Of a stretch of 64,000 bases of DNA, positions 46,763 through 58,099 are shown in pieces. The DNA is from Laguncularia racemosa. Lineage: Eukaryota; Streptophyta; Magnoliopsida; Myrtales; Combretaceae. Positions within the stretch are counted from its first letter, which is position 1; each line of letters begins with the position of its first letter. Both the position numbers and the translations under genes were made by a program. The notes beneath the pieces were generated by a model. That model worked only from the letters and a program-made list of their open reading frames with translations. It was not told where the DNA came from and did not search any database. The stretch is from assembly GCA_037954665.1 (NCBI GenBank), contig JBBMOL010000091.1, positions 2,542,001-2,606,000 on the forward strand. Reading direction: 5' to 3'.

Positions 46763-47180
46763 CTACTCTTGGGCTTCGTGCACCTCGGTTGGTGACATAA
46801 GACTTAAAACAACCCGTTTACCATCCTTCTGAAACATATAGGTGTTTCTAAGCCTATCATGTAGCACTCTCTTGTCAAACAACCAAGGTCTACCCAATAA
46901 TATATGTGATGCATACATAAGGAGAACATCACAATCAACTTCATCCTGGTGCTTTTTCCTTATGCTGATTGGAACCTTAGCCATCTGAGTGACATGTAGA
47001 CTATCTCGTTCACTCAACCAGTGTAATTCATAGGGCCTATGATGTGGTGTAGTGACTAGTTGCAATTTATTCACTAATGTAGCAGCTATAACATTGGTAC
47101 AACTACTACCATCAATAAGAAGAGTACAAAGATTACCTTGGATCTTGTAGGGAATATGGAATAGGTTTTCCCTCTACACA
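46763..47180 (-). pseudogene. Ty3 protease of the gag-protease element
   Basis: Minus-strand reading has LLIDGSSCTNVIAATLVNKL, an active-site block with DGS in place of the usual DSG or DGGS. It is followed by TPHHRPYELHWL, DVLLMYASHILLGRPWLFD and NTYMFQKDGKRVVLSL. This order is typical of plant Ty3 proteases. The 47074-46763 part is open. The reading ends at a stop after HEAQE, and no RT follows. Confidence 0.88.
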
Positions 47181-48511
47181 TCTTCAATATCTAGAGATGT
47201 AATCATTACCCTACATAGCACATTAATAGCTAAATATTAATCATTGCCTTTGTCCTCATTTACCTCAGCATTTGGATCCTCATAATATTCCTTTAGTACT
47301 ATTGATAAATCTGTAGGCTCAAGAACCTCTTCCTTATCATCCCTTACTTTTCACCTCCATAGCAGTCATCACCCTTTTGTTGGGACATTGAGTAGTCATG
47401 TGTCTAAAGCCTATGCATTTGAAGCATTGGGTTTGACAAATCTTCCCACCTGATAACCTTGGTACTATTTGTCTAATATTAGCCCCAGCAACCACTTTGC
47501 CTTTTTCAGAAATTTCCCTCTCCCTACTAGTAACATTTGCATTTGATTCCACAACCTTATCAATTTTCCCCTTTTCAACTTGTTGACGATCTGACCCATG
47601 TAGCTGAGTAGTAGATCCATACTTGTTACTCGATGCTCTGTATGGATTAGAGCGCCTTTGTCTCTCAACTTTTAAAGCCAACTAGATGGCCTCATCAAAA
47701 GTGTTATACCACTGCAACTCCACTATACAGGGAATCTCATATTTTCAGTCCTGACACAAACCGTGCCATAGTCTGCTCAGAATGTTTAATGATTCCACAA
47801 CGAATCATGAGTGCCTCAAATTCTTAGACATATTCATCCACAGTTTTACAGCCCTGTCTCAAGGTCTGGAGACACATGAATAGTTCATGCTTGTAATGCT
47901 CTGGAACAAATATTTTCCTCAACACCCTTTTCATCTCCTGCCAAGTATGAATCTCAGCATCACCATCTCTCCTCTTGTTGGCCACAAGGTTCTTTCACCA
48001 TAAGGCGACATAACTTGTAAACTCAACCGCTGCTAGACGAACTCGCTTATAATCATTAATCTCATAACACTCGAAAGAGTCCTTTTACCTTATCCTCCCA
48101 ATTAAGGTAATCTTCTACAGACCCCTTTCCAGCAAATGGAGGCATCTGTAATTTTACATACTCCAAATCCTTGGGCGGTCTACGCTCATGGTTAAGATAA
48201 AGTTCATCCCCAAAGCTATCATCCCTTTCCTCTCTATAAGCATGATACTCTCTTCTAACCTATTTGCCCCCGTTTCCTCCTACTGCTCCTTCTCTACCCA
48301 TAGCATTAAGGGCTACCCTAGGTGAGGGTGCCTATGGATTTGTCATTGGCTGTTGGGGTAAGGGTCATAGATTAGTAACAATAGTAGTTAGGTCCTACAA
48401 CTACTCTTCTACAGTTCTTCTTCCACTTGCAGCACGACGACCTTGCACTCCTCCTCCAACCTAGTTGTTGGCCTCATTCTCGATTCCTCCATTAACACTA
48501 TCATTCGACAT
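47181..48511 (-). pseudogene. Ty3 gag of the gag-protease element
   Basis: A likely start is at 48511 (MSNDSVNGGIENEANN). Recognisable gag blocks are HERRPPKDLEYVKLQMPPFA and SVEDYLNWEDKV (48190-48090). A zinc knuckle CFKCIGFRHMTTQC (CX2CX4HX4C) lies at about 47430-47385, just before the protease. Several stops and frame changes break it. Confidence 0.82.
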
Positions 48512-48927
48512 GCTTAACAGCAATTGCAACCCAATACAGGAATTTCACAAATCACAAACACCGCAATAATCCTCCAACGACACTAATTCAATTACAACCT
48601 CCGCTCAATCTCTAAATTCGATTCACACAAACCATAACACAACCCCTTAGTATCAATCTCCACCCAATTTCAATTTAGAGTCAAGTAACCCACAATAACA
48701 AAATCACATAACCCACAACAACAACAACAAAGAACACCCTAATTTCAATTAGATATGAATTCTGATGAACAAGCCCAATTGAATCGTACAGCAACAACAC
48801 AACCCAATTTGACAATCCATGTACAACCTTAATTCGATAACAAACTACCACAACACAATTTCACAATCTCAAGAACCCTAATTTGTCAAAGGAATTCCAA
48901 TAGTCACAATCCCTAATCTCAATTTGA

Positions 48928-48939
48928 GCTTTGATACCA
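48928..48939 (-). promoter_or_regulatory. Primer-binding site, initiator-Met type
   Basis: The minus strand reads TGGTATCAAAGC, five bases from the 5' LTR. It matches the tRNA-iMet complement at 11 of 12 bases. Confidence 0.85.
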
Positions 48940-48944
48940 AAATA

Positions 48945-49488
48945 TGATGCGACACAAACGAGTATATAATTTGATTATTCCTTTTTTTAGGCAATAATCC
49001 ACAGTAATCGAAACCAACAATCGAATTAACAAACAATAACGAACAATAAACCCTAAACCCTTACTGGATATAATGCACAGGCAAGAAAGTAGTCTTAGTA
49101 CGGATCTGTTGATATTACGCACAACAATCCAATACTGTCACTCACCACAATCCCATGGACTGATAAGAGTAAAAAATGAAGATTAACTTCAATATGCAAT
49201 TTCTCAAATGTTCAAAAAAGTCCCCAAATCCTTACATTACAACATATATATAGCAAAAGGAAACAAAATGTGAAAAGTCACAAAATCAACCGGTTCAACA
49301 AAGTAAGTCGCTGGCTTTGGAGAAGGAAAGGCCGTTGACCTTGGAAGTTTACACCGCCAGCCTATCTCCATGCCGCAGACCTTGAATGGCCGATCTAAAG
49401 GTAAGTCGTTGGCCGTGTCCACCTTCGGCTCCTATGATTCGATTCTCGCATCAAACAAAGTTGTAAAAGTCGTGATTTGATTCCATCA
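48945..49488 (-). repeat. 5' LTR of gag-protease element
   Basis: 544 bp, the partner of 44117-44712, with one internal deletion of about 50 bp in the GCCGGCC-rich part. Confidence 0.9.
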
Positions 49489-50310
49489 TAATGGCAACAA
49501 TGTGCTAAATCAACAGCATTAAGGGTAGCCTTGGGAGGTCTTATTATTTTCATTTGACAAATGGATTTCATGAATATATAAGAAAATGGTATATTAACTA
49601 CACAAATTAAAGGTAAGTTCCACTAGAGTAATCTTTTATCATTCCATGAATCAATAACGTAACAAAAAACTTTGCAATTTTTGTAAAGGAATCTTACAAC
49701 CTTTTGAAGCCTTATTAAAGTAAGGAATATGTGCAATTTCTATTGAAAGAAGTTTTAGAAAATAATAGCTTTTATCAAAGGTAGCTTTTTCTTTTTAAGT
49801 GTTTTAAATATTCTATAGTTTACTATCTCTCCTTGTATTGTCCATTTATGTGCATATCCTCTTATAGATAGAAAAAAGTTTGTAATGCTCCAAGCACGGT
49901 GTGCCTTTTACTAAAAAAAATTTCGTGTGTTTCTATATTCACAACCTTCTAAATTCCTTTGTTCTCTCTCTGAACTCAAAAAAAAAAAAAAGGTTTGAAT
50001 ATCTAATCTATTATATGAGATTCAAAATATATTCTAAGAAGAAGTATAGATGTTATAAAGTAAATTATAAGTTTATTAAAATCCTCTTGACCAAGACCTA
50101 AAAGTCATTGCAATTTGTAAAAATTCTTGAGAAAAAAATTGTTTGGATATCTGGTTTATTATATAAGATTTAAAGTATGTTATATACTTGTCTCATGTAA
50201 AATTTTATATATTAGAAATAAATTTTACAATATGACAAAAAACTTAGGATTTATCAATGCTATTAATCTATTTAGAGGACTATTATGGAACAATATGAAT
50301 CTGGCTGGAA
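49489..50310 (+). repeat. LTR-like repeat, copy X2, right part
   Basis: The continuation of 44065-44116. It matches 43157-43960, with a deletion near its end and an internal duplication: the block CTTGACCAAGACCTAAAAGT, also found at 43060, lies at ~50090. Its first five bases (TAATG) are the element's target duplication. Confidence 0.7.
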
Positions 50311-53030
50311 GATATGGCCTATAAATCTTTATCGAGAGTATATTTGTAATTACCTCAAATCCATACGATGGGCATTGGTTATTCTTTGGAGCACGCCAAC
50401 TATGTTTTAGTGATGCAAAGCATTGTTTCAAAATTTCTATTTCACCCTTTCAAAGGCAAAGCAATGTCTACTGTCTAATCAGAAATTACTTTAATTGTTT
50501 GTCATTAAATCTGGTATCGGTGATACATTCAATCACCCTATGCTACTACGAACTCTGTTCACAAGAAAATAAATTGTTCTTGCATTAATGCATAATCCTC
50601 GGCATCGTGAGTATATGTTAGGTGTGTTTCTTGTGAAAAAAACTCTGAAGAAAATATAAGTATTCAAGTATCAATTATAAGTATATTCTAGGCATAATTT
50701 TACTAGATTTACTTATAAGTGTTATTTTAATCCTTAAGCACTGTGCTGAGACATGTTTCTACCTGAAGAGACTTAGACTTCCACACATCCTTGGAAGTGC
50801 TTGCGAAATTAACTTCTGTTTAATTCAGGTTAGAGCATTCTTTACCTTGTTTTCTTTTAATTTAATTTTTCAAACGTAAAAAATTTAAAAGTGGTCGATT
50901 CCCAAATAATAATAATAATAAAACAAAAAAATTGCAAATAACCCTTGAAGTTTAACTTTAATGTAGATATACCGCTAAACTTACTAAGTATATTTTAATG
51001 CCGCTTAACTCTAATAAAATTGGAAAAATAAAGGACCTGTTGATTTATTCGGTTCAAAGAAAATGCATGAAATGGATCTTTTAAATTTTACTTTTTCTAT
51101 TTTTTTAATTTATAAATCAGTAATTAGGATTATTTTGATTCTTGAAGTACCTTAAAACATTATAGTATCCACTATTAATTACACACAGTAATATTTTTAG
51201 AGAATAAATTTAAAAATGCATTTTAAAAATTGGCAATATGAAGAATGGCTACAAACATGCTTTGCTATTGGAGTAATTCAGCACTTTTAAATCACTTGAT
51301 ATTTTATTACCAGCTATTAATAGTATCATGCATATTACAACAGCAGGATACTATTTATAAAGGTTGTCATATTACCAATTTTAAAATGCGTAGCTGTTAC
51401 ATGATCAGTTGCAACAATCAGAAAAGGGAAAAAAAAAAACATAGAATTGTCAATACAAATTAAGAATTAAGACAATTATTGATAATCAACAGCTACTACT
51501 AGTTAGCCAACTTTACTATTAGTGCCACGTTAGTACAATACAGACACACATGCATGTTAAACTAAGTTCTCAAATTGCCATTATTTAAATTAAAACATGG
51601 GTAGCATATGATCAATTAATTCTTTTTTTAATTAAAAAAAGAAAGAAAAGTAAACTAAGGCTAGTGAGAATCTTATTAAAAACATGCACCGTTGAGGAAA
51701 AAGTGCATGAATGTAGTAAATAATTTCAGTGTGAATTAATGAGAGTAGTTACAACTTACAATCAACTATTCCCTTTCTTAAGTAACGTTAAAATATCCTG
51801 CCAATCCTTATTAGGCAAAAAAGGAGAGCTATTTTGTCCATGTAAACACATGAACATCAAATAATACAGGACTTAATAATAATAATAATAATAATATATT
51901 ATTATTATTATTATTATTATTATAACAAAAGAAAATAAAGTAAGGCACTAAATTAGCCTACTCATAAAACATTCGTAACGCTCTACTATCATTAAATTAA
52001 ATAGCACTTCCATCACTCTGCAATTACAAACACCAATAAGTGACGTCCCATTTCTACTATTTTTACAAAACTTAACTTAGGTCCTATAACAAATTAAATA
52101 AATAAAAACATGGGCTTTAAAAATGAAAAAAAAAATTAAGTGATCTTAAAATGCAAATTTTCCCACTTTTCATTTCTTGTAAACTATCAAATAGGTGTAG
52201 ATAAGTTATATCAATTATATTGGGAAATTTAGTAAAATTTATACAAACTTATAACTTACGAAATAGAAGAAATCAACAATTTGGACAAATTAGGCCCTAC
52301 ATAATTTTGAAACATCGCTGTGAGAATGAAATACACTTAGTTTGATTATACTACAAATTACAATTAAGAATTTATTTAGCGTGCTGAGTAAAATAGTTAA
52401 ATATATAAATATAAGGAAATTAAGGTTTTAAATATTTTGATTAAATGCTCCTAGGTTACAAGTACTCAAGTGTAGGTTGTGGCTTTCCTTTTTGTTGAAA
52501 ATTGTTAACTTAGCTTTAACTATATAACACCAATGCTCGTAGAATGAGTAAAAGGATTACTTACTTGCTTGACAGTCCACACTGGAATGCATTCTACCGC
52601 ACTATTTGCATACCCATTAGTGGATGTAAACATACTTCAAAGCACACATGGGCTTGTCCATTGGGGTGGTGGTGATAGCTGTAACCTTTGCCGTCAGCTT
52701 GTAGATGGCATCCACCTTGTGCATCCCAACAGCTCTCTCTTAGGCATGGCCCTTTCGATCTGTAGGTTATGTATGCGTGTTAGACGTCATCTCATCTATT
52801 AGATTATAAGATTTTTATAGCGTTTTTACTATAAATATTCTTTTAGATGTTACATTAATTACTGATCTTAACCAAAGTTTTCTTTTATATATTACATTAA
52901 TCATTGATTTTAATCAAACTGCTAAATCATTATAAAAGATTTAAACATATAATCACATATAAAATCCGTAGCATAAATAATACCTCAATAATCCTTTGCA
53001 TATTTCTTGTATACAAAGGATATGTGAAGA
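50311..53030. other. Intergenic AT-rich DNA
   Basis: No gene recognised. An open stretch at 52569-52802 has no known motif and may be the lost start of the neighbouring mobile-domain pseudogene. A trinucleotide inverted repeat lies at 51877-51923. Confidence 0.5.
51877..51923. repeat. (AAT)n/(ATT)n inverted repeat
   Basis: A run of AAT units turns into a run of ATT units around a central ATAT, forming a self-complementary palindrome of more than 40 bp. Confidence 0.85.
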
Positions 53031-53032
53031 AT

Positions 53033-54594
53033 TGTTGGGCTCAAGGCTAAGGCCTAGCGGTAGGGAGAGCACATTAGCATGATGTGGCTACATGATATGT
53101 TCTAGATGCTCCCACCTAATGCTAATGTTGAGCAAATCCATTGCTATACGCATGCATACATGATGCAGTTGTTGGGGGATTTATCTTTGCCGATAAATTC
53201 AGCACCCTTGTTCATGCGATGTAGTTACCTCTGTTGGAGCATTTCGACATTGCTGGGACGTATAGCTAGGAGTCCGCATGTCTAGCATGGTTATATCACC
53301 GATTCCGTATCACATCATCGTTGTTGGCACACGAGATTAGAGGGGCTACCATTCTCCTATAGGTGTAGGCCTAGGATAAATTTCCCCACATAACACCTCT
53401 TAGCCGACACAGACTATACATAAAATCTAGATGTCCATTAGCGGCACATTGGAACACGAGGATGGACACTTAGTATCACCCCACCTACATTGTCAGCGCA
53501 TATCAAGATCGTTGGACATGTAGAACATGTCACAGGTATTTTAGTAACCTATATATTTCTTTTCTTTACAATTCATCATATTGATCATTTATAGTGAATA
53601 TAATTTCCTATTTTTCAGGTGGAATGAGAGTCGTATGATGGGAACGTAATTAATCTCATATCTAATTCCTACAAATGTGGCATGCACATTTGGATGGCTC
53701 GAGTGCCACTAATTTGTTTCCACATTGTTGAGTGACATTTCCTAGTCCAAGTGGCTAGGCAATTTGGTGGGTTTCAATATATTTCACAGTTGGTGAACAC
53801 GCAACTAGAGCTCCATCAAATTGACCTACGGAGGCAAATTAATGTTGATTGGCTAATCCAACATGCAATGTACATAAACATGTGGGAATAGCGAGTCGAT
53901 CGAGTGGTTCATATGGAGGGCTCTAGTGGTGTGCATGACAATTATCTACAATGGTATAGATCGATTAGCTAGTGATATATTGGACGCAGGGGGGCTGTTC
54001 TTGGAATTCTGGTAAGTACGATTTACATCAATACTTCATAAGTGAATAATTGCATGACAGTTTCTTATTTAATTTATGTTTTATTCATACTTACAGGATG
54101 AAACGTTACGACAAATTTGCTTATCACCAAATATAGACACGACCGTGAGAATAGCTGCTCAGAGTCTTCAGTTCATGCTTCACCATCAATTAGGGGGGGG
54201 GGAGGTTTAGCAAAATACCCAGAGGTGTAGGTGGAGGCACAACCAATTCCTACGTGGTGACGAACAGCGGGACGACGACAACCTCAAAACCGGGGTGAAA
54301 CACAATAAAATCCAACATAGGACAAATAGATGCCTATTGATTTTGATACAATGTATGCTAGCTCGGGGCTGATTTTTAGCCAATATGAGGTACCATATCA
54401 ACATTCTATAAGTGGTTCTATCCCCACATCGCCGGCTCCATAAAAGAAAAGCTTTGGAAAACAACCTATGTACTGGGGTGAATCATCAACTTAACCTACA
54501 AAGTGAAGTCTCGTGCCTCGGTGAGCATTCAACGATACTCCCTAGCAGCATCCAACACGAGAGTCTGAAAGAGATAGGATGGGATAGGAATTGA
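53033..54594 (+). pseudogene. Plant mobile domain (PMD) protein, decayed
   Basis: The plant mobile domain (aminotransferase-like, PF10536 type) occurs in plant transposons and in a few host genes such as the MAIL family. Matching blocks: MMWLHDMF, LPPNANVEQIHCYTHAYMMQ, LPINSAPLFM (53080-53230), then PLICFHIVEWHF, VARQFGGFQYI, LELHQIDLRRQINVDWL and YLQWYRSIS (53680-53960). Two introns have proper borders: 53536-53618 and about 54012-54097. An exon from 54098 runs to 54594 without recognised motifs. In-frame stops (near 53890 and 53970) and frame changes show it is broken. The start is not identified. Whether it was a host gene or transposon cargo is open. Confidence 0.78.
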
Positions 54595-54969
54595 TAATTC
54601 GTTATTCATTTCATATGTAGATGTTCCATTGAAACCATTAAGTTGATGTACTTTTACATTCTATAATGAATTGCTACACATTCTATTTAACAGATAATGT
54701 TAGCATTTGCCTGTTGCAATATATACATATACAATTTTACAACTTCGAATTTGTGAAAACAAAGTAACAAATGTCTAAATAAATTAACATTCAATATAAC
54801 TTCTCAATAAATTACAAAATTGTAAATATATATGCAAAAGATCAAGCATCCCCCTTCCACTACGTTAAAACAAAGTCGATGAAGTGATCGAGGATTCACC
54901 TAAGCTACAAAAGGGAAAAAAGGTAATGTTAACATCACAAATATAATGTCGAATGTGATGAAATATGTA

Positions 54970-55620
54970 TTGGTATCTATATCACATCAATGTGGACACG
55001 TTCTTCTATTATGGTCCCCCGCTTGGCAAAGTCCACAGGTGATATGATCTAGACACTCCCTAATGTCCATCTCCATGTGGTATCTTTTTCCACCTCGGTT
55101 TTCCCCTCTTTTGTGCAAGGTCTTCCCTTAAGTAGAGTGATGAAAAGTATACTGGCTCTCAATCTAACTTATCACCTATAGGCATAAAGTGTGCCCTATA
55201 TGTGTCCTCTTGATGCATCCATCTGTAACAATTAGGTATAGAGTGCGTTATATCAAGTCTAAATGAGGCAACTATTACATAGGTGTGGGAGCATGGAATT
55301 CTGTATATTTGCCACTTTTGGTAACTGCATATGTTGCAAGCAAAGTCAACAATGTGCATTCAACCCTCTCCCTTAACTTTCTCACAACGCGACGACTATT
55401 GGTAGGGACTTCAAAAAGTCTATCATGCCTAATATAGTCGATGACCCTGTGATTTCTACAATGTCAAGTGACGAATGTGGTTGATTGCTTGTATTAAATG
55501 TCTGCCTTACAGAGCCCCAACACCCCTCCCCCCCCCCAACTAAATTGTTAGAAATTTTGATGTACAAGAAAAAAAAATGGCAATGCAGTTCCACACCTTC
55601 ACTTGATACATTGGTCATTA
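54970..55620 (-). pseudogene. MULE transposase C-terminus with SWIM zinc finger
   Basis: Mutator-like transposases end in a SWIM finger. Here the minus strand reads CSYQKWQIYRIPCSHTYVI (C...CxH pattern) at ~55320, then NCYRWMHQEDTYRAHFMPI. After a frame change comes a zinc knuckle CGLCQAGDHNRRTC (CX2CX4HX4C) at ~55035-54995. This order is standard for plant MuDR-type transposases. The middle catalytic domain is not seen. The 55382-55618 open stretch is not recognisable. Confidence 0.82.
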
Positions 55621-55856
55621 GTCAAAAGACATAAAGATAATTCAAGTACCAAAAATCAAAATTTAACTCAATGTAAAATGAAATGCATTGCTAATGCTAT
55701 TGGAGAATTGAGGATGAGCAATTTGGAAGAAAAATTAAGAGTTTGACATTATTGTAGTCTCATAGAGTTAAACAATTAAATGGTTGCGAAGATAAAATGA
55801 CATACAACAAATAAAGAAGGAGGCGATAATAAAAATATCATTCTAAATTTGTAAAA

Positions 55857-55971
55857 AAAAAAAATTGCGGGCGGGGCTGGCCGAACTTTTCTACCCACAA
55901 CCCTTGCGGGCCACTGCAGGTCAACCTACGGGTTGGTGCAGGTAGGCTTGTTTAACCCGCATTACCGACTC
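55857..55971. mobile_element. Terminal fragment of a hAT element
   Basis: The right end (CCCGCATTACCGACTCTA), reverse-complemented, is TAGAGTCGGTAATGCGGG, close to the terminus TAGGGCTGGTAATGCGGG of the 40467 element. Subterminal DNA has the same GCGGGC/GGCTGG-rich character. No matching left end was found, so it is a fragment or a truncated copy. Confidence 0.7.
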
Positions 55972-56284
55972 TATCTCCATATGATTCAACTGTTTCAATG
56001 AAATTTTTAACATCTTCGTCGTCTTTAATTATTATGAACACATAACATGTATTATCCCCATGGAACACATGATACTTGTGAATTATCTCAACTCCCACTT
56101 TGATTGGATTAATTTCGATGTTGCGGCATATTCTATATACAAATTTGTTATAGTTGACATTTTTCTTCATTTTCAATTTCTTCATCGGATGCCTATCATA
56201 TTCCGACCCCCAGTTACTACTTACAATATTTTCAAATGCATAGATTATCAACTTCACGTAGTCGATCATTGTTTTTCTATCCAC
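55972..56284 (-). pseudogene. Probable MULE transposase N-terminal piece
   Basis: About 105 codons on the minus strand, including IEINPIKVGVEIIHKYHVFH and YVFIIIKDDEDVKNFIETV. The pattern and position, upstream of the SWIM-finger fragment on the same strand, fit the N-terminal region of plant MULE transposases, where an II.DED...F block is common. The frame ends inside the hAT fragment. Recognition is weaker than for the C-terminal part. Confidence 0.5.
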
Positions 56285-57846
56285 AGTATATATAGATTAT
56301 GAGTTTTTTAAAAAATATGATAATTTCCAATAACAACATTGTAAAAATTTGCACTAAAAAAATTCGACTCATTTTTAATTTTAATTTTTTCCCCATTATT
56401 TCCAAACAAAAATTTGTAATTTAATTAACAAAACTATAAAAATTATTTTGTATACTAACTATTACAAATTTCTATCACAATATTTTTTTTATAACAATAT
56501 AGATAATATTTTCAATTTAATATTTATAAATAATATTAACATTTTCATTATAACAAAATATTCTCATACTAACGTAAAAATTAATATCACATATTACATA
56601 TTACAGGATCTACATAAATCATATCTAACACACTACAAACTAACAATAAGCACTAACATTTTTTACAAAATATAACATTACAACAACATTTTTCTTAAAT
56701 AATAACAACAAACACAGTTAAAAAAAAGCTTCAATTAAAAAAAAAACACCACAATCGATTAATTATTGAGGAAATACTTAAATCTTGTTGTATTAGTTCA
56801 AATACTTTCTTTGCTTTGCAAAAACACTTATTTTTCTTCTTCTTATGAATGAGAGGGAAAAAAAAAATCGAGTTTGAAGATATGAAAAATTATAGTGATT
56901 GTTTTTTATTTCTATATATATATATTTTTTCTCTACTGTTGTCTTGTGAGTTGTTTTTTATATTGACGATGGATGTTAAAATAAAAAAATGGATGGTTTT
57001 TTTTCTCCTCCTAAAGTTGCAAACCATGTTCGCACATTCGAAATCTATTTTAGAAATAATTATTTCGGATATAATCCTACATAATTTTTTTAAAATTACT
57101 GTATTTAAGAGTAAACCCACCATTGCAATATAATTTTTTTTTCCTTAAAATCTCAATAATTTTAGATATTATCACAGCATTTAAAGAAAAAATGATAAAT
57201 TTTAAGAGAATAAAAATTATAGACAGTTCATTTCCATTAGTTATCTGGTTAAATAATTTGTTTTTTTTTATTATTGTTATTTTCTCATAAACTAACATTC
57301 TTATAACTATATAATAAAGTTTTAAAAAATGAGAGATTTTTTTAATCTTTAATAAATGACTCAAACATTATTAATGTGACCTTTTATTTAGTGTAATTAG
57401 TGTATAAACATATTAACTGAAATCTTACCATGCAAATAAACAATCATTTTCTAGCTAATAAAGATAACATTATAAGAACGAAAAAATAATAATAATAATA
57501 ATAATAATAGTCTGATCTTAGCTCCAAGGAGGCAAATTCAGTCCACATTCCGTATGCATTCACTAACTCGTAATTCTGTCTTTTATCCAATCGATCAAAT
57601 AATCGGCATTACCTGTTGATTGTGGACGAGGATTATTCTTATATTTCATTGAATGAGGATTTCTTTTCTCAAATCAAATTAGGTGAACAGAGGTTTGGAC
57701 TTTCATCCATTTTGCGAATTAACCATGTCAAGCACAAACAGTCTTAGTTTATTTTCTACATTATAGCAATTTAAAATTAACGAGATAATATAATTTTATT
57801 TTCAATATAATCTTTATAATTTAATATAAGAAAAATATATATAATT
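56285..57846. other. Very AT-rich intergenic DNA
   Basis: Composition is extreme, with random open stretches of low-complexity Ile/Asn/Lys/Phe. An (AAT)n run lies at 57487-57511. No gene is seen. Confidence 0.6.
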
Positions 57847-57884
57847 TCATTTTTTTGAAACACGACTCAACTCAACGAGAGAGA

Positions 57885-57922
57885 TGATCTCTCTCTCTCT
57901 CTCTCTCTCACTTTCTCTCTCA
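57885..57922. repeat. CT microsatellite
   Basis: A (CT)n run with interruptions, upstream of the EDR2_C gene and possibly part of its promoter. Confidence 0.8.
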
Positions 57923-58099
57923 AGTACAAGAATAGCCTGAAAGTTACCTATAATAAACAAGAAACCCATATTCTCTCCCATCTTACACGTCTTATTATTA
58001 TGATCTCCCTTCGATAAGATAGTAATGCTTAAACAACCAACAGACAAGGGAAAACAGAAGAGGAAGGAGGAGAGATAAAAAGAGATTCTGAGATAAGCA

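Larger units (their letters stand above)
44117..49488 (-). mobile_element. Ty3 element with gag and protease only
   Basis: LTRs at 44117-44712 and 48945-49488 (TG and CA ends), a TAATG duplication, and an initiator-Met primer site (48928-48939). The minus-strand interior has gag with a zinc knuckle and a protease, then short non-coding DNA and the 3' LTR. RT, RNase H and integrase are absent. A 1.8 kb solo Tat LTR (44899-46710) sits within it. Without that it is about 3.6 kb. It is either an internally deleted copy or a non-autonomous element of the gag-carrying kind. Confidence 0.9.

Noticed and set aside
56285..57364. Several 75-95 codon open stretches
   Set aside because: They are products of extreme AT-richness, composed mainly of Ile, Asn, Lys and Phe.
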